This document shows, in pieces, positions 18,301 to 26,215 of a stretch of 64,000 bases of DNA. The stretch's first letter is position 1; every line of letters starts with the position of its first letter. The translations under genes were made by a program, and so were the position numbers. The DNA is from Streptomyces sp. P3 (lineage in GTDB: Bacteria; Actinomycetota; Actinomycetes; Streptomycetales; Streptomycetaceae). The notes under the pieces are model-generated. The model had not been told where the DNA came from and did not search any database. It saw nothing but the letters and a program-made list of their open reading frames with translations. The stretch lies in contig NZ_CP028369.1 of NCBI RefSeq assembly GCF_003032475.1, positions 6,138,001 through 6,202,000 on the forward strand. The letters run 5' to 3'.

Positions 18301-19591
18301 GGAAGCGGTGCTCTCCGTGACCTTCCACCCCAACGGCAAGGTGCTGGCCTCCACCGGACAGGACGGGACCGTACGGCTGTGGGACCAGGCCACGGGGAAG
18401 CCGGTGGCGTCGCCGATGACCGACCACAACGCGTTGGTGTGGTCCGCCTCCTTCAGTCCCGAGGGCGGCGTCCTGGTCAGCGCGGGCGCCGACGGGACCG
18501 CGCGCCTGTGGGACCCGGCGACGGGTCGCCCGGTCGCGATGCCGGCGTACGGCAGCGGCGGCCGGCTGCTGTCGGTGGCGATGACCCCGGTGTCCACGCT
18601 CGTGGCGTCCGCGGAAACCCCTCACTCGGTACAGCTGCGGGACCCGAGGACCGGTGGCACGGTCGGTGTGCCGCTGCGCGGCCACACGCGCGACGTCCTC
18701 GCGGTCGCGGCCGATCCGAAGGCGCGGATCGTCGCCACGGCCGGCGGCGACGGCACGGTGCGGCTCTGGAACCCGTACACCGGGAAGGAGATCACGAACC
18801 CGCTGACCGGTGACTGGGAGTACGTCTCCACGATGGCGTTCAGCCCCGACGGCACGCTGCTGGCCGTCGCAGGCTTCGACGCGACGGTCCGGATCTGGAA
18901 CACGACGACCGGTGAGCCGACCCACGAACTGCACACGAAGCACGAGCCGTTCGTGAGCGTGGTGGTGTTCACGCCGGACGGCAGCCGCCTCGCCACGGCA
19001 GGCGCGGACAAGTCCGTGGCGTTCTGGGATCCTGTGACGGGCGGGCGGACGGGGGAGATCGCCACCGGCTACCGGTACGCCGTCGAGTCAGTGGCGTTCA
19101 GCCCGGACGGCGCCCGCGTCGCGGTGGCCAGCACCTCCGATGCCGTGGAGCTCTGGGACGTTCGTACCCGCAAGGCCGTCGTCCGGCTTCGCTCGGACGG
19201 CCGTCAGGGAGCTACCGCCCTGAGCTTCGACCGGGAAGGCGACGTTCTCGTCCTGGCCGATCCGGACCGGAACGTCAGACTCTGGGACCCGTCGACCGGC
19301 CGGCAGCTGGGAGAGCCACTGACCGGACATCAGGAGGACGTCGTCACCCTGGCGTTCACCCGCGACGGAACGTTCTTCACGACAGTGGACGAGGAGTCCC
19401 TCGCCCGTGTCCGGTACGTGCCGTTACCCCGAGTGGCCGCGGCGGAGCTCTGCGCCCGGTTCGGCACTCCGACCACCGCCGAGTGGCGGCGCTACGCTCC
19501 CGGTGAACCACAGCCCTCCCCCTGTCACGCGGGCGGGACCGAGGCCTCCGCCGGACCGACCGGACCGACCGGACCGACGCTTCCCTCGTAG
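15314..19591 (+). CDS. Trypsin-like protease / STAND-type NTPase / membrane segment / 14 WD40 repeats
   Basis: 1425-aa multidomain protein, a predicted sensor-effector of a biological-conflict system. Residues 1-200 are a trypsin-like protease with an intact triad H35 (TCAHVV), D77 (GEDVAVV) and S153 (GFSGGPVW). From about 206 (CPYRGLQAF) runs a STAND-type NTPase: Walker A GPSGAGKSS near 246 and Walker B VLVVDQFEE near 305. A single membrane helix lies at about 691-713. From about 775 to the end there are 14 WD40 repeats, enough for two seven-bladed propellers. The likely logic is ligand binding by WD40, NTP-dependent assembly, then proteolysis; this is inference from the family. Repeats 2-4 are nearly identical at DNA level. 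The Trypco1 gene is immediately upstream. Confidence 0.88.
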   Translation: MVTWAASVARVMGPGNAVAGAGFLVADDILVTCAHVVEAAGVRAQGTLRVEFPQAEGAPGAIGEVVHLGRGALTGEDVAVVRLAARPPGTSPLPLAGAHGCRGHRVRSFGFPAQAVAGGHYGHGHAGEILSPHSGAGALLQVNRANDLTQGFSGGPVWDDTVEAVIGMVTRITRPDPHLRGTDIAYATPVGRLREVWPELAVGEVCPYRGLQAFTTEHAGWFHGRTEAVHGILDRLWAAPDALLLLGPSGAGKSSLVQAGVVAALAASDLPGSDRWEVVTVRPGPALLDALEAVGHPRPADVTRRVLVVDQFEEILQFEAPLTPPAPSAGDAGESVTGAEPTGEGGPTAGETALRTGLDRLTAAIGTPGLTLLLVMRDDFYPQLAAEAPDLLAAVTPGLLNVLATLSPEDLHDIIVKPAEEVGARCQEGLPERIIADVLRIDHLVGARQPTPTTVLPLVEVAMSELWKRSRDGVLTHEAYERIGGLSGSINAWYGNAMASLPATDAVRDTTQRLLTALVRPPDPTRGIPALRRQVPLPELRELAGDGATPPDAGDVIGGRADAGEAGARAEAGARAVDQVLAVLVEHRLIVTRRATAHDEPVAELVHDALIRDWGVLRGWVEHNHRFQEWLDRAADQRRRWQDRGDNADLLRGSDLADGLSLSAGHRLPRATADFLRASRRAARRAVWARRAFTLGLVLLTLAAAAMAGVALDTAAEARAERAVALSRQLAAQSRSIATAQPVTARRLAVAAWATAHTTEAGLAMTALLSQQQSTLVGHLGALTAAVFSPDGARIATTGDDGTVRLWDTVTGRSVYVRSGAARGRKTVAVAFRPDGRMLASADEDGAVRLWDPATGKQVGAPLTGHTDRVNGLSFSPDGALLASGSWDGTVRLWDPATGKQVGAPLTGHTSQVNGVAFSPDGALLASGGWDGTVRLWDPATGKQVGAPLRAHVGSVRSVAFRPDGGLLAAAAGDGTIQLWNPRTRTPVREPLRGHTEAVLSVTFHPNGKVLASTGQDGTVRLWDQATGKPVASPMTDHNALVWSASFSPEGGVLVSAGADGTARLWDPATGRPVAMPAYGSGGRLLSVAMTPVSTLVASAETPHSVQLRDPRTGGTVGVPLRGHTRDVLAVAADPKARIVATAGGDGTVRLWNPYTGKEITNPLTGDWEYVSTMAFSPDGTLLAVAGFDATVRIWNTTTGEPTHELHTKHEPFVSVVVFTPDGSRLATAGADKSVAFWDPVTGGRTGEIATGYRYAVESVAFSPDGARVAVASTSDAVELWDVRTRKAVVRLRSDGRQGATALSFDREGDVLVLADPDRNVRLWDPSTGRQLGEPLTGHQEDVVTLAFTRDGTFFTTVDEESLARVRYVPLPRVAAAELCARFGTPTTAEWRRYAPGEPQPSPCHAGGTEASAGPTGPTGPTLPS
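17861..18165 (+). repeat. 129-bp tandem repeats within the WD40 region
   Basis: The block beginning CTGTGGGACCCGGCGACCGG recurs at 17861, 17990 and 18119, an exact 129-bp (43-codon) period. The blocks and the DNA between them are almost identical, unlike the other WD40 repeats in the same gene, which points to recent duplication or conversion. Confidence 0.8.
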
Positions 19592-19670
19592 ACCGCCTCC
19601 CGAGCCCCCGCAAGCCGCAGAGTGGGCCCTGCCGCCCTGCCGCCCTGCCGCGAGCGGGCCGACTCGTCGG

Positions 19671-20414
19671 TCAGCCTGCCGGATGGGAGCCCGGTGTGTG
19701 GCCGAAGGTGCGCCGGAAGACGTCGATGAAGGCGCTGGCCGAGGACCAGCCGCACCGGTGCGCCACCACGGTCACCGGTTCCTTCTCGGCGAGCAGGACC
19801 AGGGCGCGCTGAAGGCGCAACTGGGTGCGCCACTGGGGGAAGGTCATCCCGAGGTCGCTGCGGAACAGCCGGGACAGCGTGCGGTCACTTGCGCCGACCC
19901 GGCTGCCCAGTTCGGCGAGGGTGCTGCAGTCGGCCGGGTCGGCCCGCAGGATGTCGCACAGCGTGCGCAGCAGGGGGGTGGCCGGTGTGGGCAGGTGCAG
20001 CGGCTCCTGGGGGGAGACCCGCAACCGGTCGATCAGTACCGCGCGCAGCCGGGCCCGTTCGGGGCTGTCGTCGTCGGATGCGTGGGTGTAGGCGATGATC
20101 AGTTCACGCAGCAGCGGGCCGACGGCCAGCACGGTCGGTGTGTCGAGGCCGAGTGGGTTGTCGGTGGCGGGCAGCCCCATCAGATGCAGTTCGAGTTCGC
20201 CGTGGGCCTGGTGGGCATGGACGACGCCGGCCGGGACCCAGATGGCGCGGGTGCCGGGGGCGACCCAGGAGCCCGCGTCGGTCGTGACGACCAGCACGCC
20301 CCGGCCGGCGTAGACGATCTGGTGGTCGTCGTGCCGATGGGCTTCGATCGCGCCGCCCGGGGCCAGCCGCTGGGTGCGGGTCGGTGCGATCGGTTCATGG
20401 CGGATTCGCGGCAT
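19671..20414 (-). CDS. AraC family transcriptional regulator
   Basis: 247 aa. N-terminal cupin-type domain (HDDHQIVYAGRGVLVVTT, then WVAPGTRAIWVPAGVVH, residues about 25-75) and a C-terminal pair of HTH motifs (LAELGSRVGASDRTLSRLFR and ALVLLAEKEPVTVVAHRCGW, about 160-235). The start is one of two adjacent ATGs at 20417 and 20414, neither with a clear ribosome site. It is divergent, by about 55 bp, from a fosmidomycin-resistance-type exporter, the usual partner of this AraC subgroup, and probably regulates it. Confidence 0.85.
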   Translation of the reverse strand: MPRIRHEPIAPTRTQRLAPGGAIEAHRHDDHQIVYAGRGVLVVTTDAGSWVAPGTRAIWVPAGVVHAHQAHGELELHLMGLPATDNPLGLDTPTVLAVGPLLRELIIAYTHASDDDSPERARLRAVLIDRLRVSPQEPLHLPTPATPLLRTLCDILRADPADCSTLAELGSRVGASDRTLSRLFRSDLGMTFPQWRTQLRLQRALVLLAEKEPVTVVAHRCGWSSASAFIDVFRRTFGHTPGSHPAG

Positions 20415-20468
20415 CATCCGGCAGTTTATCGGAAGCGCGACACGGGAGCGGGTCCGGACGATAGCGGG

Positions 20469-21767
20469 GTGCGAAGGAATACATCGATCACTCTGCTGTC
20501 CGTCGGCCACGCCTGCGTCGACGTGTACCAGGGCGCCGTGGCGTCCCTGGTGCCGTTCTTCGTCGCCGAGCGTTCCTACACCTACGCGGTCGCCTCGGGC
20601 ATCGTGCTGGCCGCCTCGTTGCTGTCCTCGGTGGCGCAGCCGGTGTTCGGCGCGCTCACCGACCGTCGGTCGATGCCCTGGCTGCTGCCGGTCGGCACGC
20701 TGCTCGGCGGTGCCGGCGTCGCGCTCAGCGGACTGAGCGGTTCCTACACGCTCACGCTCGTGTTCGTCGCTGTCTCGGGGGTCGGTGTGGCCGCCTACCA
20801 CCCGGAGTCCGCCCGTGTCGCCCGTATCGCCGGCCGGGGCAGTCACCGGGCCATGGGCTGGTTCTCCACCGGTGGCAACATCGGCTTCGCGTCGGCCCCG
20901 CTCCTGGTCGCCGCCGTGGTGGCCGCCGGGGGACTGCGCTGGACGCCGCTGCTGGTGCTGCCGGCCCTCGTCGGCGCCGCGCTGTGCCTGCCCGTGGTGC
21001 GCGCCCTGCAGCACGACAAGGCACCCGGACCGGGTACGACGGGTCCGGCCGGAAGCGACGACATCGCCTCCTTCGTGAAGCTGTCCCTGGCCGTGGTCTT
21101 CCGCTCGATCGCGTTCGTCGGCCTGAGCACCTTCGTCTCGCTCTACGCCCGCCAGCGCCTGGGCGGCGGTACGGCGGCCGGCACCGCGGCCCTGACCGTG
21201 CTCTACCTCGGCAGTGCGATCGGCTCGGTGCTGGGTGGATTTCTGGCGAGCCGTCGGGACCGGGTGACGGTCTCGCGCCGGTCGTACCTGATCGCCGTCG
21301 CGGCCGTCGCGGGCGTGGTGTGGCTGCCGGGTGCCGCCGTCTACCTGTTCTTGGCGCTGACTTCGGCGAGCCTGTACGTGCCGTTCTCGCTGCAGGTGAC
21401 GCTCGGTCAGGACTACCTGCCCTCGCGGGTCGGCACGGCCAGCGGGATCACCCTCGGCCTGACCGTGAGCATCGGCGGCCTGGCCGGTCCCGTCATCGGC
21501 GGCCTCGCCGACGCCACGTCCCTGCAGACCGCCCTGGCGCCTCTCGTCCTGATGCCCCTGCTGAGCTGGCTGATCTTCCGCTCCCTGCCCGAACCCGCCG
21601 CGCCGCACCTCACGGTCGCGCCGCAGCCGAGTGCCGACGACACGGACATCACAGGCGCCACGGATGTCACGGACGGCACGGATGTCACGGACGGCACGGA
21701 CGTCACGGACGCAACGGGTGCCACGGATGCCGCCGACGCGTCCGAACAACGGCCCCGCCTACGCTGA
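20469..21767 (+). CDS. MFS exporter, fosmidomycin-resistance (Fsr) type
   Basis: 432-aa twelve-helix major facilitator. The start LLSVGHACVDVYQGAVASLV, with VGHACVDVYQG, and GVGVAAYHPESARVA are hallmarks of Fsr-like drug exporters. The GTG at 20469 is the first codon compatible with the family's N-terminus. The last 50 residues are an unusual hydrophilic tail with TDVTDG repeats encoded by 18-bp DNA repeats (about 21655-21720). Divergent from an AraC regulator. The true substrate is unknown. Confidence 0.85.
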   Translation: MRRNTSITLLSVGHACVDVYQGAVASLVPFFVAERSYTYAVASGIVLAASLLSSVAQPVFGALTDRRSMPWLLPVGTLLGGAGVALSGLSGSYTLTLVFVAVSGVGVAAYHPESARVARIAGRGSHRAMGWFSTGGNIGFASAPLLVAAVVAAGGLRWTPLLVLPALVGAALCLPVVRALQHDKAPGPGTTGPAGSDDIASFVKLSLAVVFRSIAFVGLSTFVSLYARQRLGGGTAAGTAALTVLYLGSAIGSVLGGFLASRRDRVTVSRRSYLIAVAAVAGVVWLPGAAVYLFLALTSASLYVPFSLQVTLGQDYLPSRVGTASGITLGLTVSIGGLAGPVIGGLADATSLQTALAPLVLMPLLSWLIFRSLPEPAAPHLTVAPQPSADDTDITGATDVTDGTDVTDGTDVTDATGATDAADASEQRPRLR

Positions 21768-21777
21768 CCGGAGTGCG

Positions 21778-22251
21778 GTGACGCCGACGGGGCGGGAGGA
21801 ACCAGACGCCCTCCTGCGGGCCGCAGCCGACCGCGTGGTGCCGCCCCGGTGTGGACGCCGTGGCCGGCAGAAGCCGCTGACGTATGTCAAGGGGACGATG
21901 CGGATCTGCGGGACCTGCGGCCACCAACGGTTCGCCCGCCGGGAGGAGGTCCGCCGGACCGGCGCCATGGCGGGCGTCTGCTTCATCTGCACCCGCTTCC
22001 CCACCGCGGTCTGCTCGACCTGCGGCAGGACCACACCCTGCTACCGCGCGACGACCAACTCTCCCCAGTGCCCGGAGTGTTGCCGTCAGCGAGAAGAATG
22101 CGGCGCCTACGGCCTGCCCTCCCGACGCGGCCGCAACAGCGCCGCCAGCCTGAGCAAAAGCCGCCGTACCGACAGCGAGCCGAACAGGCCTCGGCCCTCC
22201 GACCGGCGCCGGCAGTGCGCCGGGCGGCGTGGGCGCCCGGCACGGCACTGA
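21778..22251 (+). pseudogene. Cys-rich protein resembling the N-terminus of a tyrosine recombinase; probably a remnant
   Basis: 157 aa from a GTG just after the exporter gene. It has four paired-cysteine motifs: CGTCGHQRF, CFICTRF, CSTCGRTTPCY and CPECC, spaced like two or three zinc ribbons, then a basic tail. The CSTCGR-TPCY arrangement resembles the zinc-ribbon leader of some streptomycete site-specific integrases, but the catalytic domain with its R-H-R-Y residues is absent, so it is probably a 5' fragment. A small independent zinc-ribbon protein is the alternative. Confidence 0.4.
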
Positions 22252-22275
22252 CGGCGGAGCAGGGCATGCGCGGGG

Positions 22276-22578
22276 CTACTCAGCGACGGCGCTCATTGCG
22301 CGGCCAAGCAGCACGGCCATGGGGACAGTTCCCTCGCAGGCCACCCACCCCGTCGTAGCTGCATCCGCGCAGGCGAGGGCGGCCGCGACCAGGGCGGTCG
22401 GCCTGGGATCCTCCGGCCGGTCGGGGTCGCCCCCCAGCCGCCGTGCGAGCTCCGGGACCAACAGCTCCTGCCGGCCCAGCTGCTTCCCGAAGTGCCGGGC
22501 GGGCAGTGGCGGCGTGTCCACCATCCGGGAGATGCCCTGCTTTCCTGCGCTGATTCGTGTCCTGAGAACAACAGTCAT
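22276..22578 (-). pseudogene. C-terminal remnant of a TetR-family regulator gene
   Basis: The translated minus strand ends as TetR C-terminal domains do: ELLVPELARRLGG, then PTALVAAALACADAATTGW and MAVLLGRAMSAVAE before the stop. The first residues are unrelated and there is no HTH, so the DNA-binding half is lost. It lies directly downstream of the DHA2 exporter gene on the same strand. The homologous part spans about 22276-22530. Confidence 0.55.
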
Positions 22579-22614
22579 CGCAGGTAGCAGGGCATCTCCA
22601 GGGTAAATCCAGGC

Positions 22615-24114
22615 TCAGTGGGCCATCACGGGCTCGCCCTCGGACGGCTCCAGGGCCCGATTCGGAATCAGGAACGCGGCGATCACCGCACCGACCACGA
22701 AGAACCCGGAGCCCCACGCCAGGGTGGCCGTGTAGCCCTCGACCCCGGCCTGCGCCGCGGCCAGCGCGCTGGGCTTGTGCGAAGTCAGGTAGTCGGTCGC
22801 GGCGGACGAGGCAACGGTGGTCAGCAGTGCCGTACTGATGGAGCCGCCGATTTGCTGACCGGTGTTGACCAGCGCCGAGGCGACACCCGCGTCCTCGTGG
22901 TGAATGCCCGAGGTCGCCCCCTGGATCGCGGTGGTCATCACCGCGCCGATGCCGAGACCCAGCAGGATCATGCCGGGCATGATGTGGGTGGCGTAGGTGC
23001 TGTCCAACTCGAGCCGGGTCAGCAGGGCCATACCGGCTGCGGCGACCAGGAAGCCGGCGCTGACGACGATCTTCGGGCCGACCTTGGGCAGCACCAGCGA
23101 AGGCATCGTGGTCGACGAAGCGACGACGGCCGCGACCATCGGCAGGAACGCCAGACCGGTCTTGATCGGCGAGTAGCCGAGGCTGGCCGCGAAGTAGTAG
23201 GTCAGGAACAGGAAGATCGAGAACATCCCCATGCCCAGGACGAACACCGCCAGGAACGAACCACCGCGGGTCCGGTCCAGCACGAGGCGCAGCGGCAGCA
23301 GCGGATGCGCGACCCTGGACTCCAGCCATACGAACACCACGAGCAGCACCGCGCCGACGATCATGGAGCCGAGGGCGACCGGGTCGGTCCAGCTGGTGGA
23401 CTCGACGTGCGCGAACCCGTAGACGACGGCGAACAGCGCGGCGCTCACCACGACGATGCCCGGAATATCGAGTTTGGGCTTCTTGGTGATCGCGGGCTTG
23501 GCCAGCAGCAGCAAGGCGCCGATCAGGGCGGGGGCCGCGAAGGCGACGTTCACGTACATCACCCAGCGCCACGACGCCCATTCGGTGAGCATGCCGCCCA
23601 GCAGCAGCCCGATCGCGCCGCCCGCACCACCCAACGCACTGAAGATACCGAAGGCCTTCGCCCTTTCGGACGGTTCGGTGAAGGTCACGCTGAGCAGGGA
23701 GAGTGCCGCGGGTGCGAGCAGTGCGGCGAAGAGGCCCTGGGCCACGCGCCCCGCGACGAGGATCTCGAAGCTGCCGGCCGCGCCGCCGACGACGGACGCG
23801 GCCCCGAAACCCGCCAAGCCGATCACGAAGAGGGTACGTCGGCCCAACAGGTCACCGAGTCGGCCGCCGAGCAGCAGCAGGCTGCCGAACGCCAGCGCGT
23901 AACCCGTGATGACCCACTGCCTACTGCCGTCGCTGAAGCCGAGGTCCTGCTGCGCCTCGGGCAGCGCGATGTTCACGACGGTCGCGTCGAGCATGACCAT
24001 GAGCTGTGCCACGCCTATGACGACCAGCACCCACCAGCGCACGGCATGTGAGCCGCGAAGGCCCGAGTCTCTCTTTGCGGCGGCGGGCGCCCCGCGGTCG
24101 ATGCTGGTACTCAT
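22615..24114 (-). CDS. MFS exporter, DHA2 (EmrB/QacA) family
   Basis: 499-aa drug:proton antiporter with 14 predicted helices. Motifs include LDATVVNIALPEAQQDLG in helix 1, GRLGDLLGRR (motif A) between helices 2 and 3, and the motif C region GAGGAIGLLLGG in helix 5. It follows the flavoprotein oxidoreductase gene with a 108-bp gap on the same strand, and both are probably read from the promoter at about 25.5 kb. A second, partial copy of this gene (codons for about residues 165-220) lies at 25565-25727. Confidence 0.9.
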   Translation of the reverse strand: MSTSIDRGAPAAAKRDSGLRGSHAVRWWVLVVIGVAQLMVMLDATVVNIALPEAQQDLGFSDGSRQWVITGYALAFGSLLLLGGRLGDLLGRRTLFVIGLAGFGAASVVGGAAGSFEILVAGRVAQGLFAALLAPAALSLLSVTFTEPSERAKAFGIFSALGGAGGAIGLLLGGMLTEWASWRWVMYVNVAFAAPALIGALLLLAKPAITKKPKLDIPGIVVVSAALFAVVYGFAHVESTSWTDPVALGSMIVGAVLLVVFVWLESRVAHPLLPLRLVLDRTRGGSFLAVFVLGMGMFSIFLFLTYYFAASLGYSPIKTGLAFLPMVAAVVASSTTMPSLVLPKVGPKIVVSAGFLVAAAGMALLTRLELDSTYATHIMPGMILLGLGIGAVMTTAIQGATSGIHHEDAGVASALVNTGQQIGGSISTALLTTVASSAATDYLTSHKPSALAAAQAGVEGYTATLAWGSGFFVVGAVIAAFLIPNRALEPSEGEPVMAH

Positions 24115-24222
24115 TTTCTTCCCTTGCTTGCTGGGTGACTGAAAGCCGTCTGGAAACTGATGGGTTTCCTCACCGATGAAGGTGAGGCGAGCGGGCGGCG
24201 GGCTGGGATCAGGGTTTCGAGA

Positions 24223-25263
24223 TCATCGTGTGGCCGCTTTGCTTCCCTCGGCGATTCCCTGGAGGGCCGCGTCGGTGTCCGCGATGGCCAGCATCCTGTT
24301 GATGTCGGCGCCGGCCAGTGCGCCGGCCGCTGCGGAGGCCCCTACCTGGGCGACCGGATCGGTGACGTTGCCGGCCACCCACACCCCGGGGACTTCGGTG
24401 GCGCCGGCCGTGCCGGAGGCGAAACCGCGGCCCACCGGCAGGTCCTGCACCGGCAGGCCCAGACCTTCCAGGGCCTGGGTGCGGGCCTGCATCCGCGGGC
24501 CGACGGCCAGGACGCGGCGGGCCACGACCTGGCCGTCGGCCAGGCGCAGCCCGGCGAGGGTGCCGTCCTCGTCGTTGACGACCTCGGTGACCGGGGTGTC
24601 GACGACGCGGATGCCGCGGGCGGCGAAGCGGGCGCGGCTGTCCTCGTCCAGGTCGGTGCCGTGGGTGAAGTAGGTCAGGTCCTCGGTCAGCTGACGGAAC
24701 AGATACGCGTGGCCGATGGAGGCCGGCCCGGTGGCGAGGATGCCGATGGGTTCATCGCGCACCTCCCAGCCGTGGCAGTACGGGCAGTGCACCACACTGT
24801 GCCCCCAGTGGTCGGCGAGCCCGGGCACCTGTGGCAGCACATCCGTGAGGCCGGTGGCCACCAGGATGCGGCGGGCGGTGATGCCGCGGCCGTCGGCCAG
24901 GGTGACGGTGAACCGCAGGTCCCCGTCCGCCGACGGGGTGGCGGACTCGGCCGAGACCACCTCGCCGTGGACGACGCGTCCGCCGTACTGGCGCACCTGC
25001 TCCCGGCCCCGTCGAAGAATCTCGGACGGCGGGGTGCCGTCCAGGGCGAGGAGGCCGTGCACGGCCTCGGCGGGCGCGTTGCGCGGGGAGCCGCCGTCGA
25101 TCACGACGACGGAGCGGCGGGAGCGGGCGAGGATCAGTGCACCGTTCAGCCCCGCGGCGCCCCCGCCGATCACCACCGCGTCGACGGTCCCCTCGGCCAG
25201 TGCATCGCTCGCGTACGGAGGAGTCGCCACAGCCATGGCCTCCTGCTTTTCCTTGTCAGTCAT
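24223..25263 (-). CDS. NAD(P)/FAD-dependent oxidoreductase, thioredoxin-reductase-like
   Basis: 346-aa flavoprotein. The FAD site VIGGGAAGLNGALIL lies near residue 30, the redox-active pair is in HCPYCHGWE (CxxC), and GVWVAGNVTDPVAQVGASAAAG is the second FAD motif. It likely reduces a disulfide or an electrophilic compound; the partner is unknown. The ATG at 25263 opens MTDKEKQEA, but an internal ATG nine codons later, or another a little further on, is possible. The mRNA would have a leader of about 240 nt from the promoter at 25511-25540. Co-transcribed with the DHA2 exporter. Confidence 0.85.
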   Translation of the reverse strand: MTDKEKQEAMAVATPPYASDALAEGTVDAVVIGGGAAGLNGALILARSRRSVVVIDGGSPRNAPAEAVHGLLALDGTPPSEILRRGREQVRQYGGRVVHGEVVSAESATPSADGDLRFTVTLADGRGITARRILVATGLTDVLPQVPGLADHWGHSVVHCPYCHGWEVRDEPIGILATGPASIGHAYLFRQLTEDLTYFTHGTDLDEDSRARFAARGIRVVDTPVTEVVNDEDGTLAGLRLADGQVVARRVLAVGPRMQARTQALEGLGLPVQDLPVGRGFASGTAGATEVPGVWVAGNVTDPVAQVGASAAAGALAGADINRMLAIADTDAALQGIAEGSKAATR

Positions 25264-25466
25264 GGTTCGGTCGACCCTTCGAGTTCTGGGTGGTTGCAGG
25301 GGGGCAGCTGTTCAGGAAGCCCAGGAAGTGGTCGGCGACCGTCGTGGGCGTTGTGGAGAGTCCGGCCCCGGTCTGCTTGGGCCGGCCTGGAAGGCATCGC
25401 AACGCCGGGCGGCGCGGAGGAGCGCAAAGGCATGGGTTGCCCTCGATCGCGCCAGGCGTGTACGCG

Positions 25467-25545
25467 GCCTGTCCGGTGAGCTCAGGACCGTTATGGACTG
25501 AACAGTAAGAAACCTAGGCGGTTCTGTACTGAGTTGTCAAGTACG
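25467..25545 (-). promoter_or_regulatory. Promoter/operator of the oxidoreductase-exporter unit, duplicated at 31.4 kb
   Basis: On the minus strand a -35 box TTGACA (25540-25535) and a -10 box TAGGTT (25516-25511) are separated by 18 bp. ACTG/CAGT inverted motifs and CCTAGG overlap them. About 78 bp are nearly identical to 31391-31467, the promoter of the SDR gene next to a tetR gene, so one TetR repressor probably binds both. Confidence 0.7.
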
Positions 25546-25564
25546 GCAGGCCGACCCTCGATCG

Positions 25565-25727
25565 CCAGGACGATGCCTGGAATATCCAGTTTGGACTTCT
25601 GGGCGATCACGGGCTTGGTCAGCAGTAGGGCACCGATCAGGGCGGGGCCGCGAAGGCGGCGTTCACGTACATCACCCACCGCCATGACGCCCGTTCCGTG
25701 AGTGTGCCGCCGGGCAGCAGCCCGAAC
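25565..25727 (-). pseudogene. Partial second copy of the DHA2 exporter gene
   Basis: About 163 bp match the exporter gene at about 23450-23615 with roughly 85-90% identity by eye, in the same orientation, including KLDIPGI and PALIGALLL. A one-base loss in a G run and a three-base gap break the frame. Neither end of a transporter gene is present. It sits just upstream of the shared promoter, so it is a relic of an ancestral neighbouring exporter gene or of a duplication. Confidence 0.75.
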
Positions 25728-25878
25728 CGCTCGATGGTTTCGGGCCCGTAGATGCCGGCGAAGTCCTCGCCGAGGGAACAGCAGAAGACCGCAGTGTCAC
25801 GCTCTGATCGAGACTCGGCGTGGACCAGGTAGGGGCCGGTTTGATGCCGCGTCTTTCCGAGTTGGAAGGATGCGTGTC

Positions 25879-26175
25879 GTGCCGGAGAAATGGATCCCGA
25901 GCTGAGGGCCCGGGCCGTCCGGCTGGTGCTGTAGCACCGTGCCGAGTACCCGACCGGATACCGCGGCGGCGGTGCTGACGGTGTCCAAGCAGGTCAAGGT
26001 AGGCGGAAGTCGTTGTGGCGCTGGGTCGCCCAGGCCGAGACCGGCGGCGGCGAGGCGCCCGGGGTCGCCGAGGAGAACGAGGGGATCCGCCGACTGCGGT
26101 CGGGGAACGGTCGGCTGGGTGAGGACGTGGCGACCCTGAAGGCGGTCACAACTTTCTTCGTCGGGGAGCTCGAAT
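25879..26175 (+). mobile_element. Decayed IS3-family transposase orfA
   Basis: Translation gives ELRARAVRLVL, then after an in-frame TAG HRAEYPTGY, then after a frame change LWRWVAQAETGGGEAPGV, EENEGIRRLRSGNGRLGEDV and LKAVTTFFVGEL. This order is the standard OrfA of IS3 elements, an HTH followed by a leucine-zipper helix. At least one stop and two frameshifts disrupt it. No orfB, terminal inverted repeat or target duplication could be recognised, so only a scar remains. Confidence 0.7.
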
Positions 26176-26215
26176 GTCTGGACGGGGATGTACGGGGGGT
26201 GCCGATCGCTTGGGG

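Noticed and set aside
16721..18943. 740-codon open frame antisense to the protease-STAND-WD40 gene
   Set aside because: It is a mirror of the high-GC coding frame: Arg/Gly/Pro-rich, no domain or ribosome site, while the plus strand encodes clear WD40 repeats.
20418..21749. Long open frame antisense to the Fsr-type exporter, continuous with the AraC gene
   Set aside because: Only the part below 20417 has a family (AraC). The rest is low-complexity Arg/Gly/Gln sequence opposite a real transporter gene.
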